Made by a program: the position numbers and the translations under genes. Under the pieces are notes generated by a model, which saw only the letters and a program-made list of their open reading frames with translations, was not told the origin of the DNA and ran no database searches. A stretch of DNA of 64,000 bases from Burkholderiales bacterium RIFCSPHIGHO2_01_FULL_63_240 (GTDB lineage: Bacteria > Pseudomonadota > Gammaproteobacteria > Burkholderiales > Burkholderiaceae_C), in contig MERU01000008.1 of assembly GCA_001770725.1 (NCBI GenBank), positions 62,001 through 126,000 on the forward strand. Direction: 5' to 3'. Below, piece after piece: positions 20,465 to 30,068 of the stretch. Position 1 is the stretch's first letter, and every line of letters begins with the position of its first letter.

Positions 20465-21280
20465 TCAGGCTGAAGCCGTTGGAGCCGCCGCCTGACGAGG
20501 CGCCGCCTTGTGCCCGCCGGCCACGCGCTGCACCAGCTCTTGCGCGAACGCCACGAAGGCCTGCGCCCCCTTGGACGATGGGTCGAACACCACGCCGGGC
20601 AGGCCGTAGCTGGGCGCCTCGGCCAGGCGCACGTTGCGCGGGATGACGGTGTCGAACACCTTGTCGCCGAAGTGCGACTTGAGCTGGTCGCTGACCTGCT
20701 GCTGCAGCGTGATGCGCGGATCGAACATGACGCGCAGCAGGCCGATGAGCTGCAGCTCGCGGTTGAGGTTGGCGTGCACCTGCTTGACGGTGTTGACCAG
20801 GTCGGTGAGGCCTTCGAGCGCGAAGTACTCACACTGCATGGGCACGATCACGCCGTGCGCGCAGGTCAGGCCGTTGAGGGTGAGCAGGCTCAAGGACGGC
20901 GGGCAGTCGATGAGCACGAAGTCGTAGTCGGCCGCGGCGGCTTCGATGGCGGTCTTCAGGCGCCGATCGCGGCGTTCGAGGTTGACGAGCTCGACCTCGG
21001 CACCGGCGAGTTCGCGGTTGGCGCCCAGCACGTCGTAGCCGACCTTCTCGCTGCGCACGCGGGCCTCGGCGATGGTGGCGTCTTCGAGCAGCACGTCGTA
21101 GACGGAGTGCGCGAGGGTGCGCTTGTCCACGCCCGAGCCCATGGTCGCGTTGCCCTGGGGGTCGAGGTCGACGATGAGCACGCGCTGGCCGACCTTGGCC
21201 AGGCCAGCAGCCAGGTTCACCGTGGTGGTCGTCTTGCCCACCCCGCCCTTTTGGTTCGCGATGCAGAAGATGTGCGGCAT
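20465..21280 (-). CDS. parA: chromosome partitioning ATPase ParA
   Basis: A 271-residue deviant-Walker ATPase of the ParA/Soj family. The P loop KGGVGKTTTTVNLAAGLA carries the signature Lys near residue 11; Walker A-prime is in VLIVDLDPQGNATMGSG, Walker B in FVLIDCPPSLSLLTLNGL. The Ala-rich tail is slightly longer than usual. ParA moves ParB-parS complexes on the nucleoid. The start is the conserved MPHIFCIANQKGG; upstream open-frame codons were excluded. parA ends 15 bp from the stop of the intervening kinase gene and is separated from parB. Confidence 0.94.
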   Translation of the reverse strand: MPHIFCIANQKGGVGKTTTTVNLAAGLAKVGQRVLIVDLDPQGNATMGSGVDKRTLAHSVYDVLLEDATIAEARVRSEKVGYDVLGANRELAGAEVELVNLERRDRRLKTAIEAAAADYDFVLIDCPPSLSLLTLNGLTCAHGVIVPMQCEYFALEGLTDLVNTVKQVHANLNRELQLIGLLRVMFDPRITLQQQVSDQLKSHFGDKVFDTVIPRNVRLAEAPSYGLPGVVFDPSSKGAQAFVAFAQELVQRVAGGHKAAPRQAAAPTASA

Positions 21281-21354
21281 GCGCGCATTATCACCGCTGG
21301 GTCGGCACGCCGATTGCACCCAGGCACGGGGCAAGCACCTTTCATGCACCGCCC

Positions 21355-22194
21355 ATGCGCCACCCCACCATCGCTGCGAGAACTTTGTCACACCCCGTGC
21401 CCGGCACCGTGCGCGCGGGCACGCCCACAACGCCCCCGGATGGGGAGAAGCTTTCGGCCCTGATCAACATGGCGGGGCGCCAGCGCATGCTGTCGCAGCG
21501 CCTCGTGCTGCACGCCGTGCTGGCGGCGCAACAGCAGGCGCAACAGCAGGCGCAACAGCAGGCGCAACAGCAGGCGCAACAGCAGGCGCAACAGCAGGCG
21601 CAGCACCAGGCGCAGCACCAGGCACACCAGCAGGCGCACGCAGCGCACCCAGGCCAGGGCAAGCCCCCTGCCCCGGCCGCCTTGCCCGCCCTGCCGGTCT
21701 TGCGCGACACGCTGGAGCGCATGGCCCGCAGCCACGAGCGCCTGGCCCACGGTGGGGGCGAATGGCCCGGGGCCTTCTCCGATGGCCTGCGCCAGGCCTA
21801 CTTCGCGCCGCGCAACGCCGATGCCCGCATCCGCGACTTCCTGGGGCTGGCGCAGCAGGTGCTCAACGGCCTGGAGGGCCGACGCGCCAACGTGGACGCC
21901 ATCGTGCAGGAGCTGGTGGGTGAGGCCACGCCCATCCTGGAATTGCTCAACGAGCTGACCCTCGCCCACGAAGCCGAGGCCGCCCTGCGCGCGCGCCAGG
22001 AACGCATGCGCCACCAGGAGCTGATGGACCGCCTTCATGCCGTGGCCCGCGAGGCCAAGGTGGTGGCCTTCAACGCCCAGGTGGCGGCCCACCGCGCCGG
22101 CAGCCACGGGCCCGAGTTCGGCGTGGTGGCCGCGCGCATGGGCGCGATCACCGAAGAGATGGAGAAACTGCTGCAGCAGGCCCGGGCGCGCTGA
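21355..22194 (+). CDS. PilJ-type sensor protein with QQQA repeat
   Basis: A 279-residue protein. Residues about 35-50 (LINMAGRQRMLSQRLVLHAV) match the start of the PilJ/NarX-type four-helix sensor domain, usually periplasmic. A low-complexity run of (QQQA)n follows at about 58-95. The C-terminal REAKVVAFNAQVAAHRAG and FGVVAARMGAITEEMEKLL resemble the tip and descending helix of a methyl-accepting chemotaxis signalling hairpin, but far shorter. No transmembrane helix or signal peptide is evident, so this would be a soluble sensor. No good ribosome site at the ATG. Divergent from parA. Function unknown. Confidence 0.6.
   Translation: MRHPTIAARTLSHPVPGTVRAGTPTTPPDGEKLSALINMAGRQRMLSQRLVLHAVLAAQQQAQQQAQQQAQQQAQQQAQQQAQHQAQHQAHQQAHAAHPGQGKPPAPAALPALPVLRDTLERMARSHERLAHGGGEWPGAFSDGLRQAYFAPRNADARIRDFLGLAQQVLNGLEGRRANVDAIVQELVGEATPILELLNELTLAHEAEAALRARQERMRHQELMDRLHAVAREAKVVAFNAQVAAHRAGSHGPEFGVVAARMGAITEEMEKLLQQARAR
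21529..21636 (+). repeat. 12-bp tandem repeat encoding QQQA
   Basis: Six identical units of CAACAGCAGGCG run from 21529 to 21600, followed by three degenerate units (two CAGCACCAGGC[G/A] and CACCAGCAGGCG) to 21636. The unit length is a multiple of three, so slippage would change protein length in steps of four residues without frameshift. The repeat separates the PilJ-like helix from the rest of the protein. Confidence 0.95.
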
Positions 22195-22213
22195 CGCCGA
22201 CCGGTCGCCAAGC

Positions 22214-23086
22214 TCAGCCCTTCTTCACGCCTGGGCTGCGGGCGCGTGCACCGGTGGGCGCACCGGGCTGCGCACGCCTGGCGCTGCGCTGGGCCAGGGT
22301 CCGCTCGCGCGCCACCTTGCCAGCCGACGCCACGGTTTTCTGGCGGGCCTTGGCCGAGCGGCCCGGGTCGTTTGCCATGCCCTGCCGAGCCCGAGAAAGC
22401 GTTGCCGTGGAAGCTCGCCCGCCGCCCACCCGGGTCGCTGGCTTGCGACGGTCCACCTGCGCCCGAGGCAACGAGGCCACGGCTCGGCGGGTTTGGGTGG
22501 AGCGCGCCCCTGCCGCCGCCGGGTTGCGCCCTGCCACCCTGGTGGAGGCCCGCCGCTGGGGCGATGCCGCCACGACCTCACCGCGCGCAGGGTTGCGCTT
22601 CGTCGCAGCCGTGCGTGCGGCCCCACGGTCACCCCGTTGCGCACGCACCGCCGGGCGCTCGCCCGAGCGCGCCGAGACCGCAGCAGAGGCTCGGGTTTTG
22701 GGCGCCTTCGCTTTTGCCAGCTTGGCCTCTTTCAAAGACGCCTCCGACGAGGTCTTTGCACGGGCCACGGGCTCGCGTTTCGTTGCCACCAGGCGCTCAG
22801 CAGGACGGGGCTCGCGCGTGGTGCGTCGCGCAGGCGGTGCCTGATTGGCGGAGGGGTTGGCGGTGGACGTGGCGGCCGCCAGGCGTTGCGCCGGCCTGCC
22901 GTCCCCGTCGGCAGGGGCGCCACCTTCGTCATGGAACAGCGGCGTGTCCGGCGTCCACCCCTTGGGCGGAGGCACCTCCACCGCGCGGCTGATCGCGCCC
23001 GGCTCCGCCGCCTGCAGCGGTTGGGCACCCAGCCCGGCCATCAGACAGATCACCCACCATCCTTTGAACCGGCGCTTGTTGCTCAT
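22214..23086 (-). CDS. secreted Arg/Lys/Ala-rich protein of unknown function
   Basis: A 290-residue protein not recognised as a known family. The N-terminus (KRRFKGWWVICLMAGLGAQPLQAAEPG) is a convincing signal peptide. After a short PPPKGWTPDTPLFHDE segment the remaining about 220 residues are low-complexity and strongly basic, rich in Arg, Ala, Lys and Pro with motifs such as KRNPARG and RRAVASL, probably disordered. Its ATG overlaps the rsmG stop in an ATGA, so it is translationally coupled to the mnmG-rsmG operon. Binding to an anionic polymer (DNA, LPS or peptidoglycan) is a guess from charge. Confidence 0.65.
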   Translation of the reverse strand: MSNKRRFKGWWVICLMAGLGAQPLQAAEPGAISRAVEVPPPKGWTPDTPLFHDEGGAPADGDGRPAQRLAAATSTANPSANQAPPARRTTREPRPAERLVATKREPVARAKTSSEASLKEAKLAKAKAPKTRASAAVSARSGERPAVRAQRGDRGAARTAATKRNPARGEVVAASPQRRASTRVAGRNPAAAGARSTQTRRAVASLPRAQVDRRKPATRVGGGRASTATLSRARQGMANDPGRSAKARQKTVASAGKVARERTLAQRSARRAQPGAPTGARARSPGVKKG

Positions 23087-23865
23087 CCACGCACCCTCAT
23101 CCAGACCAGGCACCGCTCGGCATCGAGCCCTGGCACCTGCAGTTGTTCCACGTGAAACACTTCGACGTCATCGGGCAGCCCTGCCAGCTCGTCGTCCGGC
23201 GACTTGCCCTTCATGGCCATCCACACCCCTCCGGGCGCCAGGCGCTCGCGCGTGAGGGCGATGAAATCGGCCAGCGAGGCGAACGCCCGCGACGTGACGA
23301 TGTCATGCCGCGAGGCCAGGTCCTCCACCCGGGCGTGCTCGGCCCGCAGGTTGGGCAGGCGCAATTCGGCCGCCACCTGCCGGATGAAGGCCGCTTTCTT
23401 GCCCACCGTGTCGACACAGCAGACCTGCAGGTCTGGACGGGCGATGGCCAGGAGCACCCCCGGCAGCCCGCCGCCGCTGCCCACGTCCAGCAAGCGAACG
23501 GGCTGGCCCGGCACCACCCCCAAACCGGCCAGGTGCTTGGCCAGATGCGGCAACACCGCCAGGCAGTCGCTGAGGTGGTGGGTGAACATCTCCGGCGCGT
23601 CGCGCAAGGACGTCAGGTTGTAGGTGCCGTTCCAGTGCGAGAGCATGCCCATGTAGGCCGCGCAGCGCTGCCGCTGGGCCTCGTCCAGGCTCACCCCGAG
23701 GGTGTCCAGCACAGGCGCCAGCGCGGCCAACCACTGCTCCGTGGACCAGTTGATCAGGCGCGGCGATGCCGGCTTCGGGTGCTGACGGGGCTGAGGCCGG
23801 GGGGCCGAGGGCGCCCCGCTGCCGGTGTAATTGCTGTACCCCAAGGGGCGCTTGTAGCCCTTCAT
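23083..23865 (-). CDS. rsmG: 16S rRNA guanine-N7 methyltransferase RsmG
   Basis: A 260-residue SAM methyltransferase (GidB) that forms m7G527 in 16S rRNA. SAM motif [18 protein letters not shown] at about residues 129-146; conserved [25 protein letters not shown] and [12 protein letters not shown] are typical. An extra about 35-residue Pro/Arg-rich N-terminus precedes the family core. The start ATG overlaps the mnmG stop (ATGA), and its own stop overlaps the next ATG the same way. A parS site lies near its 3' end. Confidence 0.93.
   Translation of the reverse strand: MKGYKRPLGYSNYTGSGAPSAPRPQPRQHPKPASPRLINWSTEQWLAALAPVLDTLGVSLDEAQRQRCAAYMGMLSHWNGTYNLTSLRDAPEMFTHHLSDCLAVLPHLAKHLAGLGVVPGQPVRLLDVGSGGGLPGVLLAIARPDLQVCCVDTVGKKAAFIRQVAAELRLPNLRAEHARVEDLASRHDIVTSRAFASLADFIALTRERLAPGGVWMAMKGKSPDDELAGLPDDVEVFHVEQLQVPGLDAERCLVWMRVRG
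23144..23159. promoter_or_regulatory. parS: parS site inside rsmG
   Basis: TGTTCCACGTGAAACA differs from the universal palindrome TGTTTCACGTGAAACA at one base. It lies within the 3' part of rsmG and is a probable ParB loading site. Confidence 0.85.
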
Positions 23866-25982
23866 GCCACCTCCCCCGTCGATTGGTTTGCAGCCGGGGC
23901 CGGATCGGCAGGCTGCCCGGTGAAGCCCTTGAACCGCCCCTTCTTCAGGTGGATCAGCAGCAGAGAAATGGTCGCGGGCGTGATGCCCGACAGGCGCGAG
24001 GCCTGGCCCAGCGTCTCGGGGCGGTGTTTGTTCAGCCTCTGACGGGCCTCGTGGCTGAGGGCGCTCACGGTCATGTAGTCCAGCTCCTCGGGCAGGCGCA
24101 GGTTCTCGTAGTGAGCAGCCCGCTCCACCTCTTCGTTTTGTTTGTCGATGTAGCCAGCGTACTTGATGCTGATCTCGACCTGCTCGATCACGGCCTCGGC
24201 CAGCTTGGGGCCCAGCTCTTCAACCAACGCGGCACGACCGGATGTTTCACGTGGAACATCGGCCTGCTCCGCGGGAGAAACCTTGCCCGCCGCCGCGCGC
24301 AAGCGGGCCTGGTTGCCCGCGGCCAACTGCGCCACCTCGGCGACCTGGTCATGGCTCACACCCGGTCGGCGCAGCAGGTCGGCCAGGCTGTACTCGCGCT
24401 CCAGGGCCTTGCCCACCAGGCGCTCGGCGTCGGCGGCCGGCAGCGTGGCGGGGCGCACCCAGGTGTTGCGCAGCCGCTCTGTTTCACGTGAAACAGCATC
24501 GCGCTTGCGGTTGAAGGCGCCCCAGCGCACGTCGTCCACCAGGCCGATCTCGCGGCCCAACTCGGTCAGGCGCATGTCGGCGTTGTCCTCGCGCAGCTGC
24601 AGGCGGAACTCGGCCCGGCTGGTGAACATGCGGTACGGCTCGGTCACGCCCTTGGTGATCAGGTCGTCGACCAGCACGCCCAGGTAGGCCTGGTCGCGGC
24701 GCAAGGTGAAGGCGCCCTTGCCCTGCGCCTGCAGTGCGGCGTTGACCCCGGCGTGCAGGCCCTGGGCTGCGGCCTCTTCGTAACCCGTGGTGCCGTTGAT
24801 CTGACCGGCGAAGAACAGCCCGCCGATGGCCTTGGTCTCGAAGGTCGACTTCAGCTCGCGCGGGTCGAAGTAGTCGTACTCGATGGCGTACCCCGGCCGC
24901 AGGATGTAGGCGTTCTCCAGGCCCGGCATGGTGCGCAGGGCGTTCAACTGGATGTCGAACGGCAGCGAGGTGCTGATGCCGTTCGGGTAGAACTCGTTGG
25001 TCGTCAGGCCTTCGGGCTCCAGGAAAATCTGGTGCGAGTCCTTGTCGGCAAAGCGGTTGATCTTGTCCTCGATGGACGGGCAGTAGCGCGGCCCCACCCC
25101 CTCGATCACGCCGGTGAACATCGGGCTGCGATCGAAGCCGGAGCGGATGATGTCGTGCGTGCGCTGGTTGGTGTGCGTGATCCAGCAAGGCAGCTGACGC
25201 GGGTGCATCTCGGGCGTGCCCAGGAAGCTGAACACCGGCACATCAGATCCCGTGGGCGCCGACAGCGGCTCGCCGGGTGCGCCCCAGCCGCCCACCAAAC
25301 CGACGCCGTCACCCGGCTGCTCGGTCAGCTTCGAGAAGTCGATGCTGCGGCCGTCGATGCGCGGCGGCGTGCCGGTCTTCAGGCGCCCTTGCGGCAGCTT
25401 GAGCTCTTTCAGGCGGGCCGACAGCGAGATCGCGGGCGGGTCACCGGCGCGGCCGGCGCTGTGGTTCTGCAGCCCGACGTGGATCTTGCCGTCCAGGAAG
25501 GTGCCGGCCGTCAACACCACCGCGCGGGCGCGAAAGCGGATGCCCACCTGCGTGACGGCGCCGACCACGCGGGCCCCCTCGCCATCGCCTTCGACCATCA
25601 GGTCGTCCACCGCCTGCTGGAAGATCCACAGGTTGGGCTGGTTCTCCAGGCGCTTGCGGATGGCCGCCTTGTAGAGGATGCGGTCGGCCTGGGCGCGGGT
25701 CGCGCGCACGGCCGGGCCCTTGCTCGAATTGAGGATGCGGAACTGGATGCCACCTTCGTCGGTGGCCAGGCCCATGGCCCCGCCCAGCGCGTCCACCTCC
25801 TTGACCAGGTGGCCTTTGCCGATGCCGCCGATCGACGGGTTGCAGCTCATCTGGCCCAGCGTCTCGATGTTGTGGGTCAGCAGCAGCGTGGCGCAGCCCA
25901 TGCGGGCCGCGGCCAGGGCGGCTTCGGTGCCAGCGTGGCCGCCACCGACCACGATGACGTCAAATTCTTGGGGATACAACAT
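23862..25982 (-). CDS. mnmG: tRNA uridine 5-carboxymethylaminomethyl modification enzyme MnmG
   Basis: A 706-residue FAD enzyme (GidA) that with MnmE modifies the wobble uridine of certain tRNAs. FAD-binding [19 protein letters not shown] at residues about 11-29; conserved [22 protein letters not shown] region, [16 protein letters not shown] and [19 protein letters not shown] near the C-terminus. It is longer than the roughly 630-residue norm owing to small insertions and a 25-residue tail. First gene of the coupled mnmG-rsmG-basic-protein operon. Two parS sites lie in its coding sequence. mnmE is 15 kb away, also near the origin. Confidence 0.94.
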   Translation of the reverse strand: MLYPQEFDVIVVGGGHAGTEAALAAARMGCATLLLTHNIETLGQMSCNPSIGGIGKGHLVKEVDALGGAMGLATDEGGIQFRILNSSKGPAVRATRAQADRILYKAAIRKRLENQPNLWIFQQAVDDLMVEGDGEGARVVGAVTQVGIRFRARAVVLTAGTFLDGKIHVGLQNHSAGRAGDPPAISLSARLKELKLPQGRLKTGTPPRIDGRSIDFSKLTEQPGDGVGLVGGWGAPGEPLSAPTGSDVPVFSFLGTPEMHPRQLPCWITHTNQRTHDIIRSGFDRSPMFTGVIEGVGPRYCPSIEDKINRFADKDSHQIFLEPEGLTTNEFYPNGISTSLPFDIQLNALRTMPGLENAYILRPGYAIEYDYFDPRELKSTFETKAIGGLFFAGQINGTTGYEEAAAQGLHAGVNAALQAQGKGAFTLRRDQAYLGVLVDDLITKGVTEPYRMFTSRAEFRLQLREDNADMRLTELGREIGLVDDVRWGAFNRKRDAVSRETERLRNTWVRPATLPAADAERLVGKALEREYSLADLLRRPGVSHDQVAEVAQLAAGNQARLRAAAGKVSPAEQADVPRETSGRAALVEELGPKLAEAVIEQVEISIKYAGYIDKQNEEVERAAHYENLRLPEELDYMTVSALSHEARQRLNKHRPETLGQASRLSGITPATISLLLIHLKKGRFKGFTGQPADPAPAANQSTGEVA
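24243..24258. promoter_or_regulatory. parS: parS site inside mnmG
   Basis: TGTTTCACGTGGAACA has one mismatch to the parS consensus palindrome and lies in the coding region of mnmG, 222 bp from the perfect site at 24495. Confidence 0.85.
24480..24495. promoter_or_regulatory. parS: perfect parS site inside mnmG
   Basis: TGTTTCACGTGAAACA is an exact match to the bacterial parS consensus. It is embedded in mnmG codons and is expected to be the strongest ParB nucleation site of the three here. Confidence 0.95.
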
Positions 25983-26188
25983 GGGCGCCTTGCCTCATTT
26001 TTGAGCAACCTTCCATTTTACCCAGGGCTTTCCCCTGCTGGGGGAATCCGCAGGCCCACAACGGGCATCCACCCCACCCAGACGGAGGGCGACACCCCCG
26101 CCAGAACCCGTCCCGATGCGGCAACCCATCACGCATGGCGTGGACCGCAGCGCCTGCGCGGCAAACCCCCAGGCGCACAATCCCGCCC

Positions 26189-26494
26189 ATGGACCGCCCC
26201 CTCTGCCGCCCAGCTTGCGCCGCCTGCTGCATCGCCCCCTCCATCAGCTCACCGCTGCCCGGACTGCCCCATGGCAAACCAGCAGGGGTGCCCTGCCCCC
26301 ACCTGGACGACGCCCTTCGATGCAAGCTCTTCGGCCAGCCAGAGCGGCCTGCGGTCTGCGGCTCCCTGCAACCGTCCGAGGAGATGTGCGGGAGCAGTCG
26401 TGAACAGGCCATGCGCTGGCTGGGCCACCTCGAAGCCATCACCGCCATCGACATGAAAAAGGCCCCTGAAAAGGGGCCTGTCGCCACCCGCTGA
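26189..26494 (+). CDS. YkgJ family cysteine-cluster protein
   Basis: A 101-residue protein with the YkgJ/zinc-iron-chelating cluster pattern: [20 protein letters not shown] near the N-terminus, then [24 protein letters not shown] and EEMCG. The spaced cysteines probably bind a metal or Fe-S cluster; the function is not established. The ATG was chosen just before the first cysteines. The 3' end contains a hairpin that acts as a terminator for the opposite strand, so the C-terminal residues (KKAPEKGPV) are encoded by terminator sequence. Confidence 0.82.
   Translation: MDRPLCRPACAACCIAPSISSPLPGLPHGKPAGVPCPHLDDALRCKLFGQPERPAVCGSLQPSEEMCGSSREQAMRWLGHLEAITAIDMKKAPEKGPVATR
26456..26479 (-). terminator. 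intrinsic terminator of the fatty acid hydroxylase gene
   Basis: On the minus strand AGGCCCCT-TTTC-AGGGGCCT is an 8-bp perfect stem followed by TTTTT (26460-26456). It lies about 48 bp past the minus-strand stop at 26527 and inside the 3' end of the convergent YkgJ-type gene. Confidence 0.88.
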
Positions 26495-26526
26495 ACATCG
26501 GGCAGCAGCTTGGGGCGCGCCGGGTC

Positions 26527-27582
<1,056 letters not shown>

Positions 27583-27771
27583 GTCGGGCTCGGTGTTCGG
27601 TTGCTCGTTGTCGACTCGGTGGCCAACGCCTGAACCATAGAGACAAGCCCGCACCTTGTCGCCCGGGGAAGCCCTTCCGACAGGCGTTAAACCCCGCGAG
27701 TAAGGGGGCCGCACCTTTGCGCTGCGTCAGGCCGCCTCGGCCGTGTCGCGCAATGGCACCTCGGCCACGCC

Positions 27772-28185
27772 TCAGTCGGCATCCAGCGCACAGGTGTAGA
27801 ACCAGCGGCCACCTTCGCGCACGAAGCCGCTGCGCTCGGCCAGCCGGTGCGCCCGCCCACCCAGCTTGCTGCGGGCCACGAAACTCACTTCACCCAGGTC
27901 GGGGCCGAGCAGCACCGCCTGCCTGACCTCCAGCCCCAGCCAGCGCAGGCCCGGCTCCGGCGGCTCGATGCCAGCCGGTCGGTGGTCGGGGTGCCAGGTC
28001 GCCAACAGGTAGTCGCGCAAGTCCAGCACGAAGGCGCTGTAGCGCGAGCGCATGAGCGCCTGCGGATCGGGCGCCTGCAGGTGCAAGGGCCCGGCGTGGT
28101 AGCGCCCGCAGCAGGCCGCGTAGGCCACACCCTGCCCGCACGGACATGGCGCCGCAAGCACCGACGATGGCAGAGGCGACGACAC
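27772..28185 (-). CDS. ychJ: YchJ family (UPF0225) SEC-C motif protein
   Basis: About 137 residues. A SEC-C-type zinc motif at the N-terminus (APCPCGQGVAYAACCGRYH), then LMRSRYSAFVLDLRDYLLATWHP, GLEVRQAVLLG and EVSFVARSKLGG followed by ERSGFVREGGRWFYTCA match the YchJ family. No ATG exists in frame; GTG at 28185 was chosen, while TTG at 28206 (overlapping the upstream stop as TTGA) and GTG at 28161 are possible. It is downstream of a multipass membrane protein gene and may be coupled to it. Function not established. Confidence 0.82.
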   Translation of the reverse strand: MSSPLPSSVLAAPCPCGQGVAYAACCGRYHAGPLHLQAPDPQALMRSRYSAFVLDLRDYLLATWHPDHRPAGIEPPEPGLRWLGLEVRQAVLLGPDLGEVSFVARSKLGGRAHRLAERSGFVREGGRWFYTCALDAD

Positions 28186-28202
28186 CAGGCGATGCAGGCG
28201 GC

Positions 28203-29255
28203 TCAAGCCGCCCCCTCCGGACGGGCTCCACCCGAAACGGCGCCACCCCCCTGCCCCGCGCTGGGTTCGCCCATGGCGTGGTCGACGGGCAGGCCATCGA
28301 GCGCCTCGGCCTCGTCGGCCGCTTGCAGCGCCAGGTAGACCTCGCACACCCCGCGCAGGTAGACGAGGGTCGGCAGCACCAACGCCAGCGCGAAGATGAC
28401 CCCGCCGCCCACCGACGCCGCCGAGATGTAGGTCAGGTCGCGCGCAGACACCGAAGACACGTCGGTGATCATCACCGTGCGGCCGAACAACCCCGCCATC
28501 AGCGCTTGCGGCGGCACGTTGACACCCAGCACGTAAACCGAAGCCTCGGCCATGACGCGGCCGCCGACCAGCACCATCGCGCTGGTCGCCGCCCCCACCA
28601 GGCCCGTTGCCAGGCTCACGCCGCCCGTCAACACCGCCGCCTGCAACAGTCGCTCGCGGATCAGGCGCCACAGCGTGCGCACCGCCTGCCAGCTCGAATC
28701 CCCGGACCACACCGTCGGTCCGGTGAGCGGGGCCACCACGGCCACGCCCGCCAGCATCGCCAGACCGATGAGCAGCACCGTCACCGGCACCGCCAGCGCA
28801 AACAGCCACACACCCAGCCGCCCCAGCCCACTGAGCCAGTACAAGCCCAGCACGGCGGCGGCCAGCGTCGCAGCAGCCAGCAGCATCACCACCAAGGCCA
28901 GCAGCACCCGGTGACCGATGCCGAGCGCATCGAACACCGCATCGCGCGGATCGCGCACCGGCCGTCCCGTCGCGCGATCCATCAGCATCAGCCCCGCGGC
29001 GTTGCTGCCGTAGAAGGCGATGAACAGCGCCGCCGTTCCCAGGCCGATGGCCAGTTGCAGCTGGCCCTGCCCATAAGCCCGGATCGCCGACGCCATCGAC
29101 GTGCCGGCGCCGGCATAGGCCGCCAGCAGCATGTACATGGCGCGGCCATCGCGCACGGCCTCGATGCTCGAGAGCACCCGCACCAGGGCCTGCCACCAGT
29201 CAAAGCGGCGGCTGCGGCCGGAAGACCGGATGAGGGCATCGGGTGAGGTCTGCAT
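28203..29255 (-). CDS. multipass inner-membrane protein of unknown function
   Basis: A 350-residue protein with about six to eight hydrophobic helices, for example at residues 40-60, 72-95, 118-145, 150-175, 215-240 and 280-305. The cytoplasmic N-terminus has SIEAVRDGRAMYMLLAAYAG; between helices lie a Gly/Ala-rich VGGRVMAEASVYVLG and DVSSVSARDLTYISAASVGGG. I do not recognise a transporter or enzyme motif. The C-terminal 40 residues are Ala/Gly-rich and soluble. The stop overlaps the presumed start region of the YchJ gene. Confidence 0.7.
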   Translation of the reverse strand: MQTSPDALIRSSGRSRRFDWWQALVRVLSSIEAVRDGRAMYMLLAAYAGAGTSMASAIRAYGQGQLQLAIGLGTAALFIAFYGSNAAGLMLMDRATGRPVRDPRDAVFDALGIGHRVLLALVVMLLAAATLAAAVLGLYWLSGLGRLGVWLFALAVPVTVLLIGLAMLAGVAVVAPLTGPTVWSGDSSWQAVRTLWRLIRERLLQAAVLTGGVSLATGLVGAATSAMVLVGGRVMAEASVYVLGVNVPPQALMAGLFGRTVMITDVSSVSARDLTYISAASVGGGVIFALALVLPTLVYLRGVCEVYLALQAADEAEALDGLPVDHAMGEPSAGQGGGAVSGGARPEGAA

Positions 29256-29505
29256 CGTGTTTTCGGACTCGGGTGAGAGATAAATGGCTTCCGATCATAG
29301 GGCTGGCCCTTAGGGAAACCTGAGGATCGCGTACCACAAGACATGCGCAATGTGGCCGTCTGTCCAAAAATACGGGTGGAAAACCCTGGTGAAACCGAAA
29401 ACCTTCACCCATAATGATCCGGTCTGTGTCTGGAAGCGGCACCGTCTTTGGAATGGGTCCTGATGGGTTGAAGCTCCACATGGTTACTTTGAAAGGGGCT
29501 CACTC

Positions 29506-29949
29506 GTGGGCAACAAACTTTACGTGGGCAATCTGGCCTACTCCGTGCGTGATCAGGATCTGAGTGACGCTTTCTCCCAATACGGCGCTGTCAGCTCCGC
29601 CAAGGTCATGATGGACCGTGAAACCGGTCGCTCCAAGGGCTTCGGTTTCGTGGAAATGGGCTCTGACGCTGAAGCTCAAGCCGCCATCAACGGCCTGAAC
29701 GGTCAGCCCGTTGCCGGCCGCGCTGTGGTCGTCAACGAAGCTCGCCCCCGTGAAGAACGTCCCGCCGGTTTCCGCAGCCCTTACGGCGGCGGTAACGGCG
29801 GCGGTGGTGGTGGCGGCGGCTTCGGCGGCGGCCGTCGCGAAGGCGGCGGTGGCGGCTACGGCGGTGGCGGCCGTCGCGAAGGCGGCGGCGGTGGCTACGG
29901 CGGTGGCCGTGGCGACGGCGGCGGTGGCTACGGCCGCGGCGGCTACTGA
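29506..29949 (+). CDS. RRM RNA-binding protein with glycine-rich tail
   Basis: A 147-residue protein: one RRM domain (residues about 2-80) with RNP2 KLYVGNL and RNP1 KGFGFVEM, then a GGGGG/GGGY/GRR-rich tail of about 60 residues ending GRGGY. It starts with GTG, preceded by GAAAGGGG; this start is supported because KLYVGNL follows at once. Such proteins occur in many proteobacteria and cyanobacteria and are often cold-inducible RNA chaperones; the 250-bp upstream region may hold a regulated leader. The tail is GGC/GGT-repetitive DNA. Confidence 0.9.
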   Translation: MGNKLYVGNLAYSVRDQDLSDAFSQYGAVSSAKVMMDRETGRSKGFGFVEMGSDAEAQAAINGLNGQPVAGRAVVVNEARPREERPAGFRSPYGGGNGGGGGGGGFGGGRREGGGGGYGGGGRREGGGGGYGGGRGDGGGGYGRGGY

Positions 29950-30002
29950 TCGCCGGGTGCACCACACCCACGCAGGGCGGCTTTCACGCCCTGCATCCTG
30001 AA

Positions 30003-30030
30003 CGGGGCCCTGCGGGGCCCTGTTTCATTT
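30003..30030 (+). terminator. possible terminator of the RRM gene
   Basis: GGGGCCC-TGC-GGGGCCC with T-rich TGTTTCATTT after it forms a GC-rich hairpin 54 bp past the RRM stop. The stem is made of two copies of the palindrome GGGCCC and the T tract is interrupted, so the call is tentative. Confidence 0.4.
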
Positions 30031-30068
30031 CAGGGCCCTGTCATCCGCCCCCCACACCACAGCGTTGA

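Noticed and set aside
21355-22194. Treating the QQQA-containing gene as a complete chemoreceptor
   Set aside because: There is no TM helix, HAMP domain or full-length signalling hairpin; only short similarity to PilJ and to a chemoreceptor tip.
24753-26456. 567-codon plus-strand open frame opposite mnmG
   Set aside because: Shadow of mnmG; only its 3' part overlaps the real YkgJ-type gene, which is in a different frame.
28203-29196. YchJ gene extended upstream through a 474-codon frame
   Set aside because: The upstream part is antisense-like Gly/Arg-rich sequence overlapping the membrane protein gene in another frame; YchJ homology begins only at the CPCG motif.
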